Source of the DNA: Shinisaurus crocodilurus
Lineage: Eukaryota > Chordata > Lepidosauria > Squamata > Shinisauridae
Length of the DNA: 64,000 bases
Assembly (NCBI GenBank): GCA_021292165.1
Contig: CM037877.1
Span: forward strand, 26,796,197-26,860,196
Reading direction: 5' to 3'
Shown here piece by piece: positions 41,372 through 52,555 of this stretch. Numbering within the stretch: the first letter of the stretch is position 1; each line of letters begins with the position of its first letter. A program made the position numbers and the translations under genes. The notes beneath the pieces are model-generated. The model searched no databases. It was not told the DNA's origin and saw nothing but the letters and a program-made list of their open reading frames with translations.

Positions 41372-41515
41372 CCAGTCTCCCCCAGTCTAGTCCCTCCAGA
41401 TGTTTTGGACTACAACCCCCATCAGCCCCAGCCAGCATGGCCAATGTTCAAGAATGATGGTAGTAGCAGTAGTAGTAGACCAAAAACATCTGGAGGGATG
41501 AAGGCTGTGAAAGGC
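41372..41515. mobile_element. Foldback hAT-type element
   Basis: The arms GTCCCTCCAGATGTTTTGG and CCAAAAACATCTGGAGGGAT flank a CAGCCAGCATGGCC centre with (GTA)n. Diverged ends, no visible duplication. Confidence 0.6.
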
Positions 41516-41609
41516 TGATCTGGCCCATCATTCTAGAACATGGAGGTTTTCATTCAGGTATCATGGCCAATAGCTGATAAAAGTCTATTCTCCATGAAAT
41601 TGTCTAGAT

Positions 41610-41755
41610 CAAGCTTACCCAATCTGGTGCCCTCCAGATGTGTTGGATGACAACTTCCATCAGCCCCAGCCAGTATGCCAATGGGCATGCTGGCTGGCAA
41701 CAATGAGAGTTGCAGTCCAACCTATCTGAAGGCCACCAGATTGGCAGAGGCTGGT
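41610..41755. mobile_element. Foldback hAT-type element
   Basis: The arms CCAATCTGGTGCCCTCCAGA and TCTGAAGGCCACCAGATTGG surround CATGCTGGCTGGC. Both ends are eroded. It is another member of the family at 39-153. Confidence 0.65.
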
Positions 41756-42865
41756 GCAGACAACGGGCTTTAAGTATCATGGGTAGAAATGCTCATTTTA
41801 GAATATATTTTGATCAAACAAAGCACCATTGCAAAGTGAAAATGCTGGAGAACTTTGGCTGTAGCTGCATAGAAAATCAAACTTTTGTCTCAGTTCTGGA
41901 TTATTATTATTTTTAAAGTTTTAATTGCATCAGTTAAAACAGAAAGGCTGGGCACCTGCCTTAGGGAGATATCAGCATGCTGGGGGGAATCCTGAAGGGG
42001 CAAAAATCAGCTCCCAAATCAGCCCAGCCACTATTGGGCTGCTTTTTGGGGCTGCTTTTTGCCCCTTAGGTTTTATATCTATATTCCTGGAGAAGGACAT
42101 GGCTGGCTGGCTGGAACCTGAACAAAGTTCTCCCATTAGAAGGGTGTTTCCATCGCCCTGCTTTATCTGTGGAATTTTAGGGGGCAGCCAGACAATGTTG
42201 TCTTCCACTCATAACCCTCCCGTGTTTTCCCACTGCTTTCCCACTGTTTTCCAGCTTTTTCCTTACCATAGAAAATCCATGCATAATGCCTTCTGATTGG
42301 TAGCACTAGGAGCTCTGTGTCTGGAAACCAAAGAGAAGATACACTGCAATATTTTGTTGCAGATTTTACTTTGTCAAATAAATATTTCAGGCATTTTCCA
42401 AATGTCAACTCTTGGCATCTCCAAGAACAAATACTGGTAATATCAACACAACTGTTTCAATTCATGAATAATACTCATATTTTCAAATTGTGTGGCAAAA
42501 CTTCAATTTAAAATGTGGTGTTTGCTGCTGCTGTATGAATAGTGACTAACTAGAAGGACTCTGAAGAACAATAGATTGGCCCACAGGCCTTGAAGATGCT
42601 AGAAAACCAGTGAATAAAGTCTAGGTACAAAAATACTTCAATTGGTGGCAAGATCAAATGTGGCAAACCTGTGGTTTTCTTCTTACATTAAATGTGATTT
42701 ACAATTCCATGGCTTCTTAGGCAGAAACAATTATGTAATTTTCCTGTGAAATGCACAATACTATCAAGTTTTAAGCCACTATTGCGAGTTATTGAGAGAA
42801 ATGTGGAAGAACCAAGAAAAAATATGTGCCTTTTTCACAAGGGCAACAAAAGCCAACCCAATAAA
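41756..42865. other. Unassigned stretch, no gene seen
   Basis: Open frames of up to 123 codons (41925-42296) overlap one on the other strand. Neither shows a domain. Confidence 0.3.
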
Positions 42866-42886
42866 TGATGATGATGATGGTGATGG

Positions 42887-42936
<50 letters not shown>

Positions 42937-42945
42937 ACCATTACC

Positions 42946-42976
<31 letters not shown>
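42866..42976 (+). repeat. Compound (GAT)n/(TATCAT)n microsatellite
   Basis: A run of ATG/GAT triplets is followed by TACCAT and TATCAT hexamers and ends in TTATTATTA. About 110 bp in total, the longest microsatellite in the window. It forms the 3' end (tail) of the reverse L2-like copy next to it. Confidence 0.95.
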
Positions 42977-42979
<3 letters not shown>

Positions 42980-43130
42980 ATTTCATTTCTAAACTGCCCA
43001 ATAGCCGAAGCTCTCTGGGCAGTTCACAACAATTATAAAACACAGTAAAATACAATATAAATTTAAACAATAAAAACATTGAAAAAATTTCACTGGACAT
43101 TTTAAAACAATTTTAAAATTACTTAAAAGG

Positions 43131-43286
43131 CTCACGCTGGCTCAGCTTGTCTGAGTGTGGAAAGCTAAGCAGGCTCAGGCTTGGTTATTACTTGGATGGG
43201 AGACCCCTCCTCTAGTTTCCTGCATTGAGCAGGGGGTTGGACTCGATAGCCTTGTAGGCTCCTTACAACTCTATCTATGAAATCTA
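43131..43286 (+). mobile_element. 5S rRNA-derived SINE, copy 3
   Basis: Contains GCTAAGCAGG (box A region) and GGTTATTACTTGGATGGGAG (box C) and the CR1-type tail. The first bases of the head are missing (starts at CTCACGCTGG). Confidence 0.85.
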
Positions 43287-43350
43287 AGAACAAGGTTATA
43301 AAAAGTAGACTGGTGAAAAAGGTGACATAACCACTACCCCATGTACTATG

Positions 43351-43514
43351 CCTGTGGCTCACGCTGGCTCAGCTTGTCTGAGCATGGAAAGCGAAGCAGG
43401 GTCAGGCCTGGTTATTACTTGGATGGGAGACCCCTCCTCTAGTTTCCTGCATTGAGCAGGGGGTTGGACTCGATGGCCTTGTGCCCCTTCCAACTCTATG
43501 ATCTATAAAATCTA
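43351..43514 (+). mobile_element. 5S rRNA-derived SINE, copy 4
   Basis: The head begins CCTGTGGCTCACG and has box A as GGAAAGCGAAGCAGGG (one change, GCTAAG to GCGAAG). Box C, GGTTATTACTTGGATGGGAG, is intact. The tail ends ...CTATGATCTATAAAATCTA. Confidence 0.85.
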
Positions 43515-43620
43515 TTTGGAGCTGTTAATTGCCTAAGCATAGAGGGCAGTCTTAACCTGGCTCCGAAAGGATAGTAAAGTTGGCGCCAGGCGGGCCTTAG
43601 TGGGGAGCTTGCCTGCAAGA

Positions 43621-43899
43621 AATTAAAAGATTACATATCATTCAAGCAACCTATTTCATTAGTTGCACTTTTATATCATCTAATGGTACTTCTGGTATCC
43701 TGGGGGTGAGGGCATTTAAAATTAAATGGAAACAAGTGTTATTTAAATCACAGGTGACCAGTGAACTATGATTGAAAATTTTAAATGATAAAAAAAAATC
43801 CACTTTATAAATTCAAAGAAGAAATAGGAAACGGGGGGGGGGGGACCGCATTGGATGCTTGCTCCTTCCCAACACTGTATAGTTGGGATTTAAAGAGCC
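43621..43899. other. Short unassigned stretch
   Basis: A G-run at about 43833-43843. Nothing else recognised. Confidence 0.3.
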
Positions 43900-44290
43900 T
43901 CCTAAACAGACCAGAGAAGCATCTGTGTTTATGAACGGGATGGCGACCTCGGGGAAATCTGCAACAGATCAAATGAGTTCAGATTTCTATGAATTTCATC
44001 TGCAGATTCTGCAGCGATCTGTTTTTTTCCAAGTCATGTGGATTTCACAAACTTGCTGCCTGGTTTTTCCCGGGGGGGGGGATTTGCACTAATTTTCTAA
44101 TTAACTAATGCACATTACTGGAAGTGTGCATTAGCACATGTGAATTTGCACAAGTAGAACAAAATTCTGGTAAAAAAAATAAATCTGATTCCATCAATGA
44201 GCAGATGACAGAATGAAAGACACCTGACAATCTGTGAAACACAGATGAAACGGATCTAACAAAATTTGTGCATTCCTAGGAAGCGGTGAC
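43900..44290 (-). repeat. Unnamed interspersed repeat, copy 2
   Basis: Reverse-oriented match of 3255-3620. Shared segments include TGTGCATTAGCACATGTGAA / ATTTGCACAAGTAGAACAAA and TCTGATTCCATCAATGAGC. Two copies in opposite orientation about 40 kb apart in one window support a dispersed family. The identity is unknown. Confidence 0.5.
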
Positions 44291-45162
44291 CATTTCCACC
44301 TCTGCCTGTAGCCCTGTGTATCACCATGAATCCCACCTAGAGGGACCTTTTAAAGCAGCTTTTTAAGGCAAGCACATGAGGCTCCACTGCAGTGGTGAAG
44401 TTAGGTAATGTTAGACTAGGCTGGACTTAATGGTCTTATGCAGGGGAGGCTGGTGACTCCTATTCCGGTGGGGCTCCTTTTCCATTACAGGTTTTACAGC
44501 TTTTATTCTGAGCTTCATAGGAGCTATCCATGGTGCTGAATTCCATCCCCCAAATAGGGCCACCACCATGGAGCACCTGGTTATGTAGACCCCCCCACTT
44601 TAGGTGGCAATGTGTATTGCTTGTGGACTTAATGGTCTTACAGGCGGGCCTCTTTTGGGGGTACTGCGTACTGCTTATTACTTCAATTTCTTCAAAATGT
44701 GGTAAGCTAGCCTGGCAGCGTTGGGGCCCCTCCTGCTCATTCTGTTAAGTGGGGCCCTCGACTTCTGCCCCAAAGTCCTGCCTTAAATGCACCGCTGCTG
44801 GATGGGAATTGCAATGGAGGGGCCTAAAAAGCCCTGCTGGGCTTGAGGTGCAATGCACATGGCTCTTTGGATCCTTAGCGATGTTTTGAGAACGTGAGTT
44901 TTCAAGGATTTCAGTTGTCTTGACTTGGACTGCAATCCTGCTTACAGTTCATTTGAAGCTGAAATCCCCTTGGGATGAACAGGGTTTCAGGAGCCGAACT
45001 GTGCTGCAGATTGCAGCTTTGGTTTTCCCCTGGCATTGTTATCTGTTTCTTCCTCTCCCTTGCTTCCATCACGTCTGGCAATGAATTGGCACAATAAAAT
45101 TATTTACATTACCTCAAAACAGCATATACTACTTTAAAAAAATATTTTGTTTATTATTTCAG
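44291..45162. other. Unassigned stretch with a possible hAT end
   Basis: CAGGGGAGGCTGGTGACTCC at about 44442 is the kind of end seen on many hAT elements, but I see no partner end. Otherwise no recognised structure. Confidence 0.3.
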
Positions 45163-45225
45163 GCTTGGAAGAGCTTCCTGTCTGCTGCGATTAATGAGTT
45201 CAGCAGCGGGGAAACGGATTTTTAA
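45163..45225 (+). other. Weak candidate terminal exon
   Basis: Preceded by the T-rich run TTTGTTTATTATTTCAG. The open frame from the first base reads AWKSFLSAAINEFSSGETDF and then TAA. Sequence beyond it (45226-45330) is not a recognised repeat. The peptide is not one I know and no upstream exons are visible, so I give it little weight. Confidence 0.15.
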
Positions 45226-46490
45226 CAGCACTTCATCCACCGTCACTTCTTCTCATTTTTGGTCAGATGGTTTCCCCGGTTTCAGCGTGTTTTTGCATCC
45301 CAGCCACAGCTATGCCGTATGTGAATGATTCCTGGAACTGGAGAGAGACTGAAGCAAAGCAAAGCCAGTCTGTTTCTACAGTGAATCATCATCCATGAAC
45401 AAATGAATGTGTTAAAAATATATATTAGGAGGAAAAGAGACAAAAGATTGTTGTGGCATTGCTACAATTCTTCATTGATACATAAGCAGCAAGCAGTGGG
45501 TTTTTTTAGTACGAAATATACATCAAAGTTTATAAGGACTGCCTTATCCTCTTGAGCAGCAAAGAGCAAAAAGCTGGGCTCTTAGTATTTATACAAGTAT
45601 TTATTTTTGACCAATCCAAAAGCTCCATACTGCCTACCAATTCCTGGAGCCAATGTTGCACACCCCTATCCCTTCTATGCATGCAGAGGGCTCTGGGGCC
45701 TAATTGCATACAGTTCTATTTAGTGATGGGCAAACTTACCCCCAGTGAATTTGTTATTTACTTGGAGAGTAATGAATTCATCCATGTGAGCTCAGACGAA
45801 AGTTCTCCTTTAATACGAAATCTCATTCCGTGTATATGAGTTTTTGCACGTGCGCAATATCAAAGTGCATCTTGGGAGCTGTAGTTTGGAATTGCACAGC
45901 GCGACATGATGTCATCTGTCATCTGTTATGTGGCCCCTTTCTGATTGGTTGTTTTCACATGCCCTGCCTGCGTGGTGATGTCATGTGATGTTTACTTGCC
46001 ATTGCCAATTGCTGGTATGAAGATGGACTTGCAGACGCAGAGTCCACCTTGGAGCCAGAGCTGTGGCAGCAACCATGATGAGGGAAGCAGCTAAGTAATC
46101 TGGGGGTGGGGGTTAGGTGGTAGGATGACTGAAAATTTCGGGGAGGAAATCTATGTACTACTTCACTGCACATGATCTGAAGCTCGCAATCAGTACCAAA
46201 CTGAATAGCAAATTCATAACACATTGATCCAGGCTTGCTACAAAGATGAGCATTACGAACGGATGAGTTTCGACCAACAATTCAAAGAATTACAAAATTC
46301 GGCAGCATCACTAGCTTCTGTTAGATAGCTCACTAGCAGGCCCAACATCAGCATGCATTATCTGCGGACAACTATAAGTGTCGCAGCACACTAGCACACA
46401 GGACACAAGTATCCCAGCACCACTGATGCCTGCCCTGGGCTCCCCTTTAAACAATAGTTTTGGTCATGCTCCAGTTGGTGCAGGGTGGCC
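45226..46490. other. Unassigned stretch, no gene seen
   Basis: No repeat ends or coding motifs recognised apart from TGATGTCA-type short repeats near 45900-46000. Confidence 0.3.
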
Positions 46491-46650
46491 CTCACTGGGG
46501 TCCGAGAGCTGTAATTTTTAATTTCCCACAATGCCCCTGATTTAGCCCCGGGGAGGGGAAGCATTAAGTGTACACAATGCTGTGGAATTATACTTTATCA
46601 GGAGGATTGTGGGAAATTGAAATGGCAGCTCCCAGATCCCTTTGGAGGCT
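46491..46650. mobile_element. Foldback sequence
   Basis: AGAGCTGTAATTTTTAATTTCCCACAAT and the reverse complement of its partner (ATTGTGGGAAATTGAAATGGCAGCTCCC) lie about 70 bp apart. It may be a small foldback element. No flanking duplication seen. Confidence 0.45.
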
Positions 46651-46774
46651 GCTTGGCACTGACAGGAGCACTGATGCTGCCTGCCTCTGCTACCGCCACT
46701 GTCACGTAAGCCCACCAGGAGAGCAGACTGAAGTTTGTTGGGGCCCACCAAAGGACACTGAGCGGCTCCTGCTC

Positions 46775-46813
46775 ACTAGGTTAATTGATACGTTTTATGA
46801 TATGATTCCCCAC

Positions 46814-46852
<39 letters not shown>

Positions 46853-47150
46853 GCATTGTTGTTGCTGCTGCTGCTGCTGTTAGTGTTGTGTTGCAAATAA
46901 AAAGATTTGTTTAAATAAAGAAATAAATTAAATATCATGTATTCAACATGTTGTCACTTAGGAGAGGGGCCATCCTCCTGTGATGGAACGCATGCTTTGC
47001 ATGCAGATGATCCTTCCAGGTAAAAGGGTTAGGTAGTAGGTGATGTGAAAGACCTCCACCTGGGGACTTGGACAGCTGCTGTCTGTCAGAGCAGACAATA
47101 CTGGGCTAAATGGACTAATCATCTGACCAGATAGAAGGCCTCAGCCATGA
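46775..47150 (+). repeat. Composite repeat, forward copy
   Basis: An LINE-like 3' end (GATACGTTTTATGATATGAT, then a (CT)n run at 46819-46849, (GCT)n and AATAAAAAGATTTG) runs directly into TAAATATCATGTATTCAACA and a tRNA-Ala-type SINE from about 46960 (GGAACGCATGCTTTGCATGC). The same order, in reverse, occurs at 50772-51115, so the two parts were copied as a unit. Confidence 0.7.
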
Positions 47151-47570
47151 GGTTCCTGGCTCAAGTCCAATGATCCATCTAGTCTTCTAATGGTAACCAT
47201 CACTGACAGTGGTTCTCCAACTTCTCTTAGACAGAGGGACATTCTGGTCCTGTTACTAGAAAGTCCTTTACCTGGAAATACAGAGAATGAACAAAGGTCC
47301 TCATATGTTACAAGCCTGTTGTCTATATATGTGAAGAGAAAGCCAGGTCAGCTACATGCACACACACCCCACTTGCAGCAGCAGCTCAGGTATCCACCTT
47401 TAACCTTGTTTACCCGCACTTGTTTCCCTGCCCTTCAATGAGGCTCACAATGGGACACATCTGCATACCCCCTGGCAGCTTCCCCTCTCCTGGCAGCCAA
47501 ATGAGCTGTGAAGCATCCCCAAACAACAAGAGGGGTGCCAAGGTGCCTGGTGGTCTCGAAGAGTGGCAAG

Positions 47571-47738
47571 TACAGTGGCTCACGCTGGCTCAGCTTGTCT
47601 GAGTGTGGAAAGCTAAGCAGGGTCAGGCCTGGTTATTACTTGGATGGGAGACCCCTCCTCTAGTTTCCTGCATTGAGCAGGGGGTTGGACTCGATGGCCT
47701 TGTAGGCCCCTTCCAACTCTATGATCTATGAAATCTAC
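47571..47738 (+). mobile_element. 5S rRNA-derived SINE, copy 5
   Basis: The head runs from CAGTGGCTCACGCTGG, with box A GGAAAGCTAAGCAGGG and box C GGTTATTACTTGGATGGGAG matching 5S rRNA. The tail TTGGACTCGATGGCCTTGTA ends in TATGATCTATGAAATCTA. Box A and box C look intact. Confidence 0.85.
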
Positions 47739-47769
47739 TCTTAAGTACCCAGAGAAACAGGTTATTCCT

Positions 47770-48300
47770 GACTCATTTCAAGCAATCACAAAAGGAGGGG
47801 TGCAGGAGGGAGGGGGAGCCAAGGAGAGGGTATAAAGAAGGGGGCCTGTGGTGGGAAACATTGTTGGTCGTGGGCAGCAAGCTACGCGAAGGTCCAGGGC
47901 TTCGGTCCAACCTCAGGATTCAGCCCTGGGAAGCTCCCGGTAAAATTACCTGAAATCGCCTGGGCACCGACAGACGTGGCTTTCGAGAAATCGGGGTCAT
48001 TCCAGGTAACCCTTGTGTGTATTGCTGCTACTGCTCGCTCTATACCAATGTAAATTGTAGACGCGTGCCCTGCATGCTGCTTTTGTGTATGTTTTGATAC
48101 ACTCAATTAAACTCTGTTTACCTTTAAACAGTGTAGTAGCCTCCATTCATAAAACTGCTTCCTTCACTGTCCTAGCGTTAAATTTGGTTGCGGTTTCTGC
48201 CTAAGTGCTGTGAACCGCATGTAAAGGGCTAACTCCGCTCCAGTTAATCCCTTAGTGCCTGAACCCGCGCAAAGGACCAGCTTTGGTCCTTTTCACAATA
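47770..48300 (+). mobile_element. LTR-like sequence related to the solo LTR at 60.3 kb
   Basis: TATAAAG at about 47831 is followed by a region shared with 60440-60540: a GCAAGC...CTTCGG part, CCTCAGGATTCAGCCCTGGG and GCTCCCGGTAAAATTACCTG (60 kb: CCTCAGGATCCGACCCCAGG and GCTCCTGGTGAAATTAGCTG). An ATTAAA poly(A)-like signal lies at about 48106. I could not fix the ends, so the span is approximate. No internal virus-like genes adjoin it. Confidence 0.5.
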
Positions 48301-48477
48301 TAAATTTAGTGCATGCAGGAAAAATGTAGTTTGTTAAACCAAAGCAACAACAAATGTGCTGCGATTTTGGTTACTGACTGCAATTTGTTGCTTGTAATGG
48401 CTTCACAGAACCTGTGAATCATCTTGCACTGTTGCTAATGTTTACAGAATTAAGTGAGCAAATATGAAATACTGACT

Positions 48478-48650
48478 GGGTTCGCACGACACGGCATCCC
48501 ATCATGGGTCACCAGACACAGCAGGTTGCCATGTCATCTGAACCCAGACCGCTTCCCACAGGGTGGCTTGTTCGGGGGCAACAGGCCACTCTGACAACCC
48601 ATGGCTTGTTGAACCCACGATGGGATGGTGTGTCATCAGAACCCAGGAGA
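48478..48650. mobile_element. Foldback element of the CTGGGTTCA family
   Basis: The ends CTGGGTTCGCACGACACG and CATCAGAACCCAG are inverted. Inside are CATCCCATCATGGG / CACGATGGGATGG units. Same end type as 15430 and 54078. Confidence 0.6.
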
Positions 48651-49259
48651 CCAAAATATATCGCAAATTTCCCTTCCATTTACTTCCCAGCCATGAAATC
48701 TGCATATATTTTCCCTCACTTACTGCCAAGACATGATATCTGTGTATATTTCCCTGTTTAAAAAAATGCACAAATTTCCCAGGCACTTAAAAAAAAAGCC
48801 CAACACCTTAGAGGCTGCAAAACAGGAAAGAGTGAATGGGGTGCCTCCCCCTACAATGTGGCCCTATTCACTCTGTCTCATCCAGCCCCCTTGTCAGGGT
48901 TTTTTGATAGCTGTCAGGGAACTGCAGTAGGTGCCCCGGAAAGGAGCCGTGCAAAGAGGTTGTTCCTTAAGATTTCTGGACTTGGGAAGTGTCCCACAGG
49001 TGGAGGGCACTGAGAAGTGTCAGTGCAACACTTAAAACCCAGAGGATTACCTTGCTAAGGGGGAGATCTACAGGCCACCCCCTTTTGATGCATTTACCTT
49101 TGGGGTTTCTTTCTCATTTGCCAGTGTGTTCCAATTGCAGCTAGCCAACTGACAGCTATCAACTGTTTGCAATGTAGCCTATATGCAGTCTCACCTCATT
49201 ATTGTTACCATTTGACAGCTGTAACTGACAAGGCAATAGACCAGGCAAGACTACATATA
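48651..49259. other. Unassigned stretch, no gene seen
   Basis: No recognised structure. Confidence 0.3.
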
Positions 49260-49510
49260 CATTGCAAGCATAATTCGTTCCGGAACCGTACTTGTAATCC
49301 AAAACACTGTTATATCAAAGCGAGTCTCTGGCGGGCGCGGTGAGCGGGGCTGATTTCGGCCCGCTACACCCGCTCGAGGCGAGCGGTTACATCCCTACGA
49401 CTTGTATTGCAAGACGTCGCTTCCTTATCAAGTCAAAATTTATATTTAAAAAATTGCTTGTCTTGCAAAACGCTCTCAGACCAAGTTACTTGCAATCCAA
49501 GGTATTACTG
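49260..49510. mobile_element. Mariner/Tigger-type MITE, copy 2
   Basis: TA flanks both ends (49258-49259 and 49511-49512). The right end GGTATTACTG and the adjoining CTTGCAATCCAA match the copy at 2272. About 12 bp of the left end are missing. Its centre again contains the GC-rich block (CGAGGCGAGCGGTTACATCC in this orientation), so that block was present in the ancestor of both copies. Confidence 0.75.
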
Positions 49511-49512
49511 TA

Positions 49513-50604
49513 TTTTTGACAGCTGTAAGTGTGCACTTGTGTAACTCCAAAAGACCAACAATTAAAAATAAATAAATATGAAGATTATTTGCACACATTT
49601 ATGCCCCCCCCCCAATAAGGGTAAGGAGCCAGTGACAGTCACTCCAAAGTGCTGCTTGGGCATCGGTGGATTGGCTGTCACTGGTGGCAGCATGGGGCGC
49701 CAGGAAACAAACAAACCTGTGAACGAAAAGGGGTCACGATCAGAGCAGAGAGGGGGAGACAAGATGGATTCTGCAGTGCAGGACCCTAAGATACCAGCTG
49801 GAGGACCAGGGAGGGAAGGGGGGGAGAACGACCCATGGTAAGCCCGATCGGCTGTTGGGTGCACTGTGGGTTGTTCCGCAAACTCACACTGAGGAGCTTA
49901 TTCACCAGGTGGGTTGCCATGTCATGCGAACTCTCCCACTGTATAGCTAAATCTTCAGTGGAGTTGTTCCTGATTTATATTCCAATTAAACAAGCAAAAC
50001 TGCTGTTGCTGATTTATATTCCAATTAAACAAACAAAACTGCAGGTGTTTGATTTCAACTCCTTATTTGGCTTCCATTCATTTAACAGGACTTAAGAAGA
50101 TGTTTAAATAAAACTGTGTATAATCCAATTTGTCCAGCTCTCCACATTCAGAATACTCATATGTGAAAATCACAAAGTCGCACACTCTTACGCACAGCAC
50201 AGTCATACCAGCACCAAGTCTTCATGTTCATTTCAAAAATGGCTGTACAACCACGAGCAGGCATTAGCAGGAATGAAAGGAAGGTGGCGCTTCTATATAG
50301 CAAATAATGCTACATTATTGAGCAACTTACATGTACGTAGATCACGACTGGTGACAATCTCATATGCAGGGGGGTTTGCTGCATATACAAATTGCTGGGA
50401 AGCGGTGATGGACTTCCCATTATGGGTACACACAGTGGAAAACATCTGTAGGTATGATTGTTACATATAGGGGTTGCATGTCATTTCCTACCTGAAAATG
50501 TCTCTTGTGTAGGGAATTTGTAACATGCAAAGAAGCTCTTACCAGGTTCTATTTTCCATTTGTAGTGTTATCGTCAATTGGCTCATCTAGAACAAATACT
50601 CTTA
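49513..50604. other. Unassigned stretch, no gene seen
   Basis: Contains a C-run at about 49604-49612 and a 40-bp direct duplication (TTATATTCCAATTAAACAA..., at about 49974 and 50013). No coding motif. Confidence 0.35.
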
Positions 50605-50743
50605 GGGCACAATCCTATGCAGGTGTAGACAGAAAAAAAGTCCTACAACTCCCAGCATTCCCCAGCCAGCATGCCTGGCTGGGGAATGCTGGGAGTTGTA
50701 GGACTTTTTTTTCCTATCTATACACCTGTATAGGACTGCTCGC
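50605..50743. mobile_element. Harbinger-type foldback MITE with TTA flanks
   Basis: Ends GGGCACAATCCTATGC and GTATAGGACTGCTCGC are imperfect inverted repeats. TTA lies outside both (50602-50604 and 50744-50746). The arms AAAAGTCCTACAACTCCC and GGGAGTTGTAGGACTTTT match exactly. Same family as 30832 and 40657. Confidence 0.8.
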
Positions 50744-50771
50744 TTAGTTTAACTTTTCTACAAGTAAAACA

Positions 50772-51115
50772 TAGGACGTTGCCTTATATTTAGTTAGATT
50801 ATTTGTCCACTTAGTCCAGCATTGTCTGCTCTGACTGGCAGCAACTCTCCAGGTGGAGGTCTTTCACATCACTTACTACCTAATCCTTTTACCTGGAGGG
50901 GCCTTCTGCATGCAAAGCATGTGTTCCATCACAGGAGGATGGGCCCCCTCCTAAGTGACAACATGTTGGACACATGATATTTAATTTATTTCTTTTTTTA
51001 AAAGAAAATCTTTATTTGCAACACAACTCTAATATAGAGTTTAGCAGCAGCAGCAGCAGCAGCACCAACAACAATGCAAAAAAAAAGCAGGGGCATCATA
51101 TCATAAAACGTATCA
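50772..51115 (-). repeat. Composite repeat, reverse copy
   Basis: Reverse complement of the arrangement at 46775-47150. The SINE part lies left (CATTGTCTGCTCTGACTGGC, with GCATGCAAAGCATGTGTTCC), followed by CCCCTCCTAAGTGACAACAT, TTTAATTTATTTCTT, a (GCA)n run and a GCATCATATCATAAAACGTA end. It differs by many small changes. Reverse L1-like sequence may continue to about 51440. Confidence 0.7.
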
Positions 51116-51450
51116 ATATACAGTAATCATTAGCATCACTCTTGATATAGGAAAGAGGGGGGAAAGGAAGGAAAAACACAAAAAGGGGGGGGAGGATTGA
51201 GCACTTCCATTTCAAATATATACATTAATATAAGCAGTCCATATATCTAAACAGGCATATATCTAAATAACGACTTCAACGGTTGTTGGAGATATGCTCA
51301 AATGTATATTGAGCAGTGAGATCTTCAGTCCATTGGGTGATAGGTGGTGGGTGTTTTTCCTTCCGGGCTTGAAGTATGGCTCTCAATATCTACTTTGGCT
51401 GTCCATCTGTTAATCCCCACATCACAGGAATGTACGTAGTTTATTTCTTT
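51116..51450 (-). mobile_element. Possible L1-like LINE fragment
   Basis: TCTTCAGTCCATTGGGTGAT and GGTGGTGGGTGTTTTTCC have the same order and spacing as TCCTCAATCCATTGTG and ACCACCCGC in the reverse L1-like piece at about 1715-1775. No frame is recognisable, so the call is weak. Confidence 0.35.
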
Positions 51451-51463
51451 ATTTGAAGCACGC

Positions 51464-51482
51464 ACACACACATGCACGCACG

Positions 51483-51517
<35 letters not shown>
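51464..51517 (+). repeat. (CA)n / (CACG)n microsatellite
   Basis: Alternating purine-pyrimidine tract of CACACA with CGCACG units. It is the sort of sequence that can adopt Z-DNA. Confidence 0.9.
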
Positions 51518-51519
<2 letters not shown>

Positions 51520-52354
51520 CGTTCTTTATCAATGATTTCAAAGCAGTTTACCAAAATAAAAACAAGTAATGCTGCAGTGCAAAACACACTTACCTGAGAG
51601 CAAGCCCAATAATTGAACTCAGTGGGGTTTGCTTTTGAGGAGACTTGAGTACCATAGGATTTTCCTGTGATTGAATATCATAAGATTGAGCAGATTTGAA
51701 TATCATAGGATGAATATCATAGGATTTTCCCATTTGCTTTCAATAAGAAAATGAATGCACGGCTAAATGCCAGTTCACACCTTTCATATAATAGAGAACA
51801 AAATATGTCTTCATTAACACCCATAGGTGATGAATTTCAGTGTGATCTTTTCTGCTAACATTTCAGCACCTCTTAAGTTTTGAGATGATGTGTTCCCTTT
51901 CCCCCACAGTCACCCAGTCTTTGTGGCTGCATGGCTATCACTCATCAAGCATTTTCTAAGCATCCATTGTTGTCCTTGGCAGAAATGACATCATCCTGGA
52001 CACAACCCAGAACCACAGAGCTGCCTGTATTTACTTTGCAGCATTCTCTACAGAGAACAACCTCTGCGCTACAAATGTAGCCAGTGATTATTTTGTGAAG
52101 CACTGTGAATACTGAAGGGGTAACCCATGTTTGAAGAAGTTATTTAACTACGTTAAGTGGAGTTGCGTGGCATGATAGAAAGATAATTAATGAACTGAAC
52201 ATTAGCTCAAGATGTAGGGAAGTCCCATCTCCCATATATACCTTCCCACAAAAACCTTCCTGTACATTAAGATCAGTAGTTGAAGGCTTGTTTCATAGTC
52301 TGCCTTTCACTGTGGTTATAGCTGTGAGACATACAGAATGGTGTGTGTTTTTTC
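51518..52354. other. Unassigned stretch, no gene seen
   Basis: Contains a short direct repeat (TGAATATCATAGGATT) near 51675-51730. No coding motif. Confidence 0.3.
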
Positions 52355-52555
52355 AGTTGTGTGGTGCCCACCCACTAGAACTCTTGCCAAGAGAGCTCCA
52401 GCTGGCCTCCTCCCTGGATAGCTTTCATTGCCATCTAAAAAAACCTTTTCATTTTCTGTGGCATTTGCCAGCTTTTCTTACATCGTATTGGTGGTTTTAG
52501 GGCCTAACTGCTGCTGTTGACCCTTCTTAGTATTTCATAGAAATATGAATACGGT
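52355..52555 (+). mobile_element. L2-like LINE, C-terminal fragment
   Basis: The forward translation gives PLELLPRELQLASSLDSF and HCHLKKPFHF, matching the 'LPxEL...S...F...LK..LF' end of L2-type reverse transcriptases. The rest is missing. The 5S SINE at 52556 follows directly. Confidence 0.6.

Larger units (their letters stand above)
42977..43620 (-). mobile_element. L2-like LINE 3' end, hit twice by 5S SINEs
   Basis: The left part AACTGCCCAATAGCCGAAGC and AATTATAAAACACAGTAAAA is the reverse complement of the L2-like 3' region. The last coding codons lie near 43560-43615 (reverse complement includes LAPTLLSF-like residues in GCCAGGCGGGCCTTAGTGGG). Two forward 5S SINEs at 43131-43286 and 43351-43514 interrupt it. 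Confidence 0.65.

Noticed and set aside
47571..47738. Real 5S rRNA gene
   Set aside because: Only the middle part of 5S is present, and it is joined to a LINE tail. Seven dispersed copies share the same chimeric structure.
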